A stretch of DNA of 20,313 bases from JAWWPG01 sp033850885 (GTDB lineage Bacteria > Actinomycetota > Actinomycetes > Propionibacteriales > Nocardioidaceae), in NCBI GenBank assembly GCA_033850885.1, contig JAWWPG010000040.1, positions 1-20,313 on the forward strand, in the 5' to 3' direction. This document shows positions 16,241 to 20,313 of the stretch, piece by piece. A program made the translations under genes and the position numbers. The notes beneath the pieces are model-generated. The model saw only the letters and a list, made by a program, of their open reading frames with translations. It made no database searches and was not told the origin of the DNA. The number at the start of each line of letters is the position of its first letter. The stretch's first letter is position 1.

Positions 16241-17056
16241 ATGGATGAACAGCAATTCTGGCGCATCGTCGATGACTCCTACTCGAACTCGTTCGGTGAG
16301 ATCGAGGTGCAGCGCGACGTGCTGTACCAGGTGCTGTCCGAGGTGTCGGCTGAGGAAATCGTCGCGTTCGACGTGCATCTTGCTGCCGCTATCCACGCGC
16401 TCTACCGTTGGGAGCTCCGAGATGCCGCGCGTCTGCTGGTCGACGCCGGGAACGACTATCGCTTCAGGGCTTTCCGGTCCTGGGTGGTGTTCAAGGGCCG
16501 TGACGTCTACCAGCGGGTGATGGCAGATCCTGATGCGCTTGCTGGCGTGGTCTCGTTCGACGTTCTGGAAAGCGAGGTCGACGGCGCGGATTTCTTCACC
16601 TTCCTGGCGAATCACGTCTACGACGACCTGCACGGCCAGGAGCTCGAGCTGACCGCGCCTGAGCCGGAGGGTCCGGGGGAGCCGCCCACGGGTACCCGGT
16701 CGGTCGACGAGTCCTACGCTGCGACAGCGGCGAGGTTTCCCCCCCAAACGCATCCACCGTACGTCTACGCAGGTCAGAGGCTGTTTCCGCAGGTTTGGCG
16801 CGAGCCGTCAGGACTTCTCGAGGAAGTCCGGTACCTGGTCCACGGCCTCGACGTCTCGGCCCGCTGGGAGGTGAGAAGGTGGACGCCGTGCGCGTCGAGC
16901 ACGGTAGGGTTCCAGAGGTGTCTGTTCTCCAGGTACTCACGGCTCAAGCGCCGAGCCGGTGGTGGAGATGCTGGCGAAGGCGGCGCTGTCGGCCGACCCG
17001 GCTGGCCAGCCCACGAGTGGACCGCCAGACGCTCGACGACGTCCGGGCTGACCTGA
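16241..17056 (+). CDS. DUF4240-type protein with run-on C terminus
   Basis: The first 165 residues resemble DUF4240 proteins of unknown function. They start MDEQQFWRIVDDS, with EEIVAFDVHLAAAI, the segment YRFRAFRSWVVFKGRDVYQ at about 73-91, and ADPDALAGV. Family members usually end soon after a RFP segment, present here at 165-167. Beyond that the frame continues for about 100 residues of Arg/Gly/Ser-rich sequence without family character, lying over an antisense gene remnant (16808-17245). The natural 3' end has probably been lost and the frame reads on by chance to 17056. GGAGGT eight to nine bases before ATG 16241 is a strong ribosome site. Domain assignment is by recognition of pattern, not a search. 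Confidence 0.68.
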   Translation: MDEQQFWRIVDDSYSNSFGEIEVQRDVLYQVLSEVSAEEIVAFDVHLAAAIHALYRWELRDAARLLVDAGNDYRFRAFRSWVVFKGRDVYQRVMADPDALAGVVSFDVLESEVDGADFFTFLANHVYDDLHGQELELTAPEPEGPGEPPTGTRSVDESYAATAARFPPQTHPPYVYAGQRLFPQVWREPSGLLEEVRYLVHGLDVSARWEVRRWTPCASSTVGFQRCLFSRYSRLKRRAGGGDAGEGGAVGRPGWPAHEWTARRSTTSGLT

Positions 17057-17245
17057 GTCAGATACGCCGCGCCGTCGCTCAGCGGCGGGTACGACCGCAT
17101 TCGAAGCCCACCGATTTGGGTCGGGTAGGCACGGTTGACGGGCTCCAATCGCGGGAAGGGCCAACCAGCCCGGCCACCGCTGCGACAGGGTCCTGACGGT
17201 GCCCTCGACCTCCGTCTTGCCCTGTTCGGCCCCAGAGGCTCCCAA
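16808..17245 (-). pseudogene. Frameshifted remnant of an unrecognised gene
   Basis: On the - strand, codons with strong G/C third-position bias and sensible protein sequence alternate between two frames. The order is GKTEVEGTVRTLSQRWPGW in one frame, then PRLEPVNRAYPTQIGGLR and AAYLTQVSPDVVERL in the other. The first frame resumes with GSADSAAFASISTTGSALEP, the second with REYLENRHLWNPTVLDAHG, and the first again with GRDVEAVDQVPDFLEKS and a stop at 16808-16810. At least four shifts are needed to join them, so this looks like a decayed gene. I do not recognise the family. The 5' end is uncertain. Confidence 0.45.
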
Positions 17246-17406
17246 CCAACCAGTATCGTCTCGATGCGAGCCGACCGCTCACACTCATCGGCGTATCGAC
17301 GGATCCTCAACGCTATGGCAGTTATGGCCAAGGACCAGACACGATCGACGACGCCATGCGGGCCCTGAGCTTCCGGCTCACTGACACGCACTTGATTGGT
17401 TGACGT

Positions 17407-17440
17407 GGAACCGACCTGGCGTGGTGTTTGTCTTATAGGT
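17407..17440 (+). promoter_or_regulatory. ECF-type promoter, probably leaderless, of the sigma gene
   Basis: GGAACC (17407-17412) and GTCTTA (17430-17435) are 17 bases apart, the pattern of ECF sigma promoters (AAC at -35, GTC near -10). Transcription about six bases after the -10 would begin at or next to the ATG at 17441. No Shine-Dalgarno sequence precedes that ATG, which agrees with a leaderless message. It suggests that the sigma factor activates its own gene. Confidence 0.5.
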
Positions 17441-17944
17441 ATGACGGCAAGAGTTGACCCGGTCGCCGCGCCTGAGGCGGATCCTGCATCCGCGCCGGAC
17501 GTGGAGACTGTGTACCGGGAGGCATGGTCTCGGCTGGTGCGGTTGGGATACGTACTGTCAGGCTCGACCGCTGCAGCTGAGGATCTTGCTCAGGAGGCCT
17601 TCGTCGGACTGCTCCGGCACAGAGATGGCGTCGAGAACGTTCAGGCGTATCTACGTCGTTCCATCGTGAATCTCCATTTGAACGCCAAGCGTCGCGGCAT
17701 ACGTGAACGCAGCCACCTCTCGGCGATCGGGCCTCCCGTTGACGTGGACCCGCCAGTCGTTGATGACCTGTGGGCGCTGATTCGCCGACTGCCTGACCGC
17801 CAGCGTGCCGTACTCGCTCTGCGGTATTACGAAGACTTGCCCGAACGGGAGATCGCCGACGTCCTTGGCTGCCGCCCAGGAACAGTCAAGTCACTGGCTT
17901 CTCGTGCCCTCGACGTCTTGAGAAAGGACCTCGCCGATGACTAA
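17441..17944 (+). CDS. SigE-family ECF RNA polymerase sigma factor
   Basis: A 167-residue group IV sigma factor. Region 2 (about 21-88, VYREAWSRLVRLGYVLSGS then AEDLAQEAFVGLLRH) binds core polymerase and the -10 element. Region 4 (about 108-162, LPDRQRAVLALRYYEDLPEREIADVLG then GTVKSLASRAL) is the -35-binding helix-turn-helix. The sequence style is that of the actinobacterial SigE family. ATG 17441 has no ribosome site; a longer in-frame TTG at 17396 would include the proposed promoter and is less likely. The stop overlaps the next gene by eight bases, so the membrane protein downstream is probably its coupled partner. The stimulus sensed is unknown. Confidence 0.93.
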   Translation: MTARVDPVAAPEADPASAPDVETVYREAWSRLVRLGYVLSGSTAAAEDLAQEAFVGLLRHRDGVENVQAYLRRSIVNLHLNAKRRGIRERSHLSAIGPPVDVDPPVVDDLWALIRRLPDRQRAVLALRYYEDLPEREIADVLGCRPGTVKSLASRALDVLRKDLADD

Positions 17945-18611
17945 CTCCGCCGTAGATCTGGACGCCCGGATTGCGACGACCTTGCGGGCAGCGGCCGCGT
18001 CAATCGTGATCCCACCGATACCCACCACCGCCTCTCTCGCCCCAGCAGCGCATCCCAGACGCCGTCGCCGGGCCCAGATCGTCGCGGCTGTCACCGCAGC
18101 GATCGTCCTAGGTGGGTACGGCGCGGCCGTGGCCACCGGCACGGCCGACGGACGGCTCGCCTTTTGGAAGTGGGGCGGTGTGGACCCCACCCGGGCAACC
18201 GTGCTCACCGAGTTCCCCGGCCCTAGCGGCGTCACGATCCGCGCCGAAACAGCACCTCAGGACGGCGGGGTGACCTGCATCGCGTTCCGTGTCCTCCCGC
18301 AACAGACGCGTCTTCCTTTCAACGAAGGCGGCGGATGCACTGGCAGCGACACAGACCGATTCAACTCGAACGCCGCCGCTGTGAAAGTCCAGTACTACGC
18401 GGACAGCACCCCCTATGTTCTATTCGCTACCAGCGCAGGGCAAGCAACCTCCGCCATCCTTGAAACCACCGACGGTCCTCGTGAGGTAAGCGTCATAGAC
18501 GGATGGATTGTCGGTTGGTCACCAGCGGACTCAAATGCGACAGTCGTCGCCTACGGGTCGACCGGCCAAACGATCGGCAGCTTCCATCCCGCACAGTTTC
18601 TCGGACCGTAG
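17937..18611 (+). CDS. Single-pass membrane protein coupled to the ECF sigma factor
   Basis: A 224-residue protein with a cytoplasmic N terminus of about 46 residues ending in a run of arginines. One membrane segment follows (about 47-67, AQIVAAVTAAIVLGGYGAAVA), then an extracytoplasmic domain of about 155 residues with two cysteines, Cys114 and Cys134, that could form a disulfide. The ATG overlaps the sigma stop by eight bases. The layout and the coupling are those of an anti-sigma factor or surface sensor. The N-terminal part has no HXXXCXXC zinc-binding anti-sigma motif, so it is not a standard ZAS protein. I do not recognise the family; the regulatory role is inferred from position. Confidence 0.85.
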   Translation: MTNSAVDLDARIATTLRAAAASIVIPPIPTTASLAPAAHPRRRRRAQIVAAVTAAIVLGGYGAAVATGTADGRLAFWKWGGVDPTRATVLTEFPGPSGVTIRAETAPQDGGVTCIAFRVLPQQTRLPFNEGGGCTGSDTDRFNSNAAAVKVQYYADSTPYVLFATSAGQATSAILETTDGPREVSVIDGWIVGWSPADSNATVVAYGSTGQTIGSFHPAQFLGP

Positions 18612-19018
18612 CAGCGTCTGACCCTTCCGCGTGCGCGCGTGTTGCATACCGAGTTGTCTGCGGTGGGGGTTTGCCCATGCCCATATGAGGGGTCCCCCTG
18701 CACTCCGAGATCGGCTTGGCTGCGGGCGACCTCAAAGTTCCAAAAAGTTAGGGCGGCTGGCGTGGAGCCATCGGTGTGTTCGAGGGTGAACCTTGGCTGT
18801 TGGCGAAAGCCCCCGGCTTACTCGCCCCTCGCGATTTGAGTCGCCTGGAGTTCCCCGAGCCATAAACCCGCAGGTCATCGACTCCCCCGTGCCCAGACGT
18901 TGAGGACGACCACGTTGCCTGTCTGCGAGGCTAGGTCGAGGTGCCCACCATCAGCCCCTAAGCAATCAGGGCGCATCGTCGCGTGGGCGGCCGTCGCCGA
19001 CCCGGCTTCCGGGTCACC
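18612..19018. other. Stretch with a thioredoxin-fold gene fragment
   Basis: About 400 bases after the membrane protein gene with no complete gene. On the - strand, at about 18885-18955, one frame reads GGHLDLASQTGNVVVLNVWA. This resembles the strand before the active site of TlpA/ResA-type thioredoxin-fold proteins, but the sequence ends before any CXXC motif and hits a stop at about 18875. It is most likely a fragment left by deletion. Confidence 0.4.
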
Positions 19019-19435
19019 CTAGCGTCGGACCTGCTTGGTGCCTCGCCGGTCGGCGCGCTCGAAGCCGCGGGCACCGTAGAAGAATGGGTTGCCCTCGAGG
19101 AACAGCGCCGGTACGCCGCTGCCTCGGGCCGTCTCGACCGCCATCCCCACGAGTGCCGTGCCAACGCCGATGCGTTGACGCTCCGGCAGCACGCACAGTG
19201 GGCCCAGCATCGACGCCTCAACCAGCTCCCGGCGGGCGTCCACCCAGGCCAGGCTGAGCCCGACGTGTCCAACGACGGCTCCACGCTCCTCGGCGATGAG
19301 ACCGCTGCGCCGGTGATGCCCCAGCGACTCCCAGATATGAGCCACGTCGTCTCCGTGGGACGGATCGTCCTTGCCGAGAGCCGACGTAAGGACGCGTCGT
19401 ACGGACGCGCGGTCGGCGGTCCGTTCTTGACGCAC
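19019..19435 (-). CDS. GNAT-family N-acetyltransferase, possibly C-terminally truncated
   Basis: A 138-residue acetyl-CoA-dependent acetyltransferase of the YhbS-like type. After RQERTADRASVRRVL, SGLIAEERGAVVGHVGLS forms the central strands. LGPLCVLPERQRIGVGTAL at about 78-95 is the acetyl-CoA motif A with its RxxGxG turn, and LEGNPFFYGARGFERA near 113-128 is the C-terminal signature. YhbS-like proteins usually continue 25-40 residues after this motif, but here a stop comes after 10, so the end may be lost. The GTG at 19435 is the only reasonable start in frame and gives a normal N terminus, but I see no strong ribosome site. Substrate unknown. Confidence 0.72.
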   Translation of the reverse strand: MRQERTADRASVRRVLTSALGKDDPSHGDDVAHIWESLGHHRRSGLIAEERGAVVGHVGLSLAWVDARRELVEASMLGPLCVLPERQRIGVGTALVGMAVETARGSGVPALFLEGNPFFYGARGFERADRRGTKQVRR

Positions 19436-19703
19436 CTCGAAGTCACGCGACGGATGCTGTCCCGGCCCTGAGCGTGCGGCAAGGGGATTGGGTCTCTTGG
19501 TGACGCACGAACCTGGTGATGCTGGCGCATCGGGCAGCCGGGTCGAGGACCACGAGTTCTGCCCGACGGCAGCCGGCAATCGTTTCACGCTGAGGTCGCG
19601 GGGCACTAACCGCTCTGATCGGCGCGACCACCAGCGGCATAACAAGCATGATCGCTCGACTTGCGGCATGTCCGGTCGTTGGCAATGAGGGATTTCCGGC
19701 GGG
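19436..19703. other. Gap between two - strand genes
   Basis: About 270 bases between the acetyltransferase and the edge membrane protein. Open frames exist on both strands but none has a ribosome site or familiar sequence. I see no clear promoter for the acetyltransferase. Confidence 0.4.
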
Positions 19704-20313
19704 CTAGGAGATGATCTGTTGGTCGACCACCCGAAGGTTTTTCCCCGTCGCTGCGTTGGCGAACGTCCACTGAACGCACCGTAGTGGCGACTCGGTTGGG
19801 GTGGGCGGTGCGGTCGAGCCGGGGGCCGGAGGGGGTATGTCGGGCCTGATACACCCTCCGGCGTGGGCGAAGGCCCATACGGGCGTCCGATCGGCCAGCG
19901 GGATGGTGTCGTCTTCCGTAAGTAGTCCGTATTGGACTGTGGTGGACGCCGGGATCGGATGGGGTACTTGGTAGGCCTGGCGATGCATCTTGTTGTAGGC
20001 CTGCTGCGCAGTGAACTTGGGCGCGGCTGTGCCCCCGGGCACAGCCACGGGCTCGAAGATGTACTGCGGCGCGCCTGCCTGCACGTGGATAAGTGAGGTC
20101 GACGCGGGTTGAGTCGCCGGTGGACCAATCTGCGTCGGGTTCGACGCGATCGCACCGTCGGACTGTCCCTGCGGGTCATGGTGTGTCCACCAGCCCACCC
20201 CGAGCGTCGCAGCGGCTACAACGAGGAGAACCGCGGCCGCTACGTAACCAGACCGCAGTACCCGGCCGCTCCGCGATGGTCGACGAAGGAGGGCAGGATC
20301 CAGGTCGACCGGT
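19704..20313 (-). CDS. Membrane-anchored protein with Pro-rich exterior, 5' end outside window
   Basis: An open frame of 202 residues that enters from the right edge, so its start is not visible. The visible part begins with a basic stretch (RRPSRSGRVLRSG), then one membrane segment (about visible residues 22-42, YVAAAVLLVVAAATLGVGWW), then a Pro/Thr/Ala-rich extracytoplasmic domain. That domain has two cysteines, one in GGCIRP and one in LRCVQW, and a short C-terminal tail ending DQQIIS. The codon bias supports a real gene. The layout is like that of the sigma-linked protein at 17937-18611, so another regulator gene may lie just beyond the edge, but this cannot be seen. No family recognised. 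Confidence 0.75.
   Translation of the reverse strand, partial: PVDLDPALLRRPSRSGRVLRSGYVAAAVLLVVAAATLGVGWWTHHDPQGQSDGAIASNPTQIGPPATQPASTSLIHVQAGAPQYIFEPVAVPGGTAAPKFTAQQAYNKMHRQAYQVPHPIPASTTVQYGLLTEDDTIPLADRTPVWAFAHAGGCIRPDIPPPAPGSTAPPTPTESPLRCVQWTFANAATGKNLRVVDQQIIS

Noticed and set aside
17400..17428. Vegetative promoter with TTGACG at 17400-17405 for the sigma gene
   Set aside because: No acceptable -10 hexamer lies 16-18 bases downstream; the ECF-type motif pair fits better.
18721..18839. Short + strand frame reading RAAGVEPS, like peptides often mis-annotated over antisense tRNA ends
   Set aside because: I checked the reverse strand for a tRNA T arm and acceptor stem and found none that fold.
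14259..20313. Second copy of the tRNA-Pro 3' end as right attachment site
   Set aside because: Reading through the rest of the window I found no repeat of the T-arm and acceptor sequence; the border cannot be placed.

Overview
The window is high-GC DNA with GTG/TTG starts, many four-base start/stop overlaps and a gene order (pyrG, Nudix, ald, xerD, parA, scpA, scpB, pseudouridine synthase, tyrA, cmk, plsC, der) characteristic of Actinomycetota. It resembles the Streptomyces/Nocardioides-type arrangement more than the mycobacterial one, because ald and tyrA lie inside the cluster. No species can be named from the sequence alone.

Bases 1-12201 are a conserved core cluster, all on the + strand. 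It covers CTP synthesis (pyrG), ADP-ribose hydrolysis (Nudix), alanine catabolism (ald), chromosome dimer resolution (xerD), and chromosome segregation (parA, a small ribbon-helix-helix-like protein, scpA, scpB). It continues with rRNA pseudouridylation, tyrosine synthesis (tyrA), CMP kinase (cmk), phospholipid acylation (plsC) and ribosome assembly (der). Most junctions are NTGA or TGATG overlaps, so translation is probably coupled. A good promoter precedes parA, and several DnaA-box-like 9-mers lie around it. xerD has no ATG, GTG or TTG that would include its N-terminal domain; a CTG overlapping the ald stop behind a strong Shine-Dalgarno sequence is the likely start.

Bases 12202-14184 hold, on the - strand and convergent to der, a secreted vanadium-haloperoxidase/PAP2-like protein. 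Its signal peptide and mature domain are in different frames, so it carries a frameshift at a G-rich tract.

Bases 14185-20313 form an accessory region that starts at a tRNA-Pro(GGG) gene. A tyrosine integrase follows immediately, with arm-site-like direct repeats between the two, so the tRNA is a likely integration site. No second copy of the tRNA end was seen, so the far border is probably outside the window or lost. The rest mixes gene-poor DNA and damaged genes: a DUF4240-type gene with a run-on 3' end, an antisense gene remnant with several frameshifts, a short GNAT acetyltransferase and a thioredoxin-fold fragment. Two membrane-anchored proteins also lie here. One is coupled to a SigE-family ECF sigma factor that seems to be transcribed leaderless from an ECF-type promoter. 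The other runs off the right edge. This sigma/membrane-protein pair, which lacks a recognisable zinc-finger anti-sigma domain, is the most likely uncharacterised regulatory module here.
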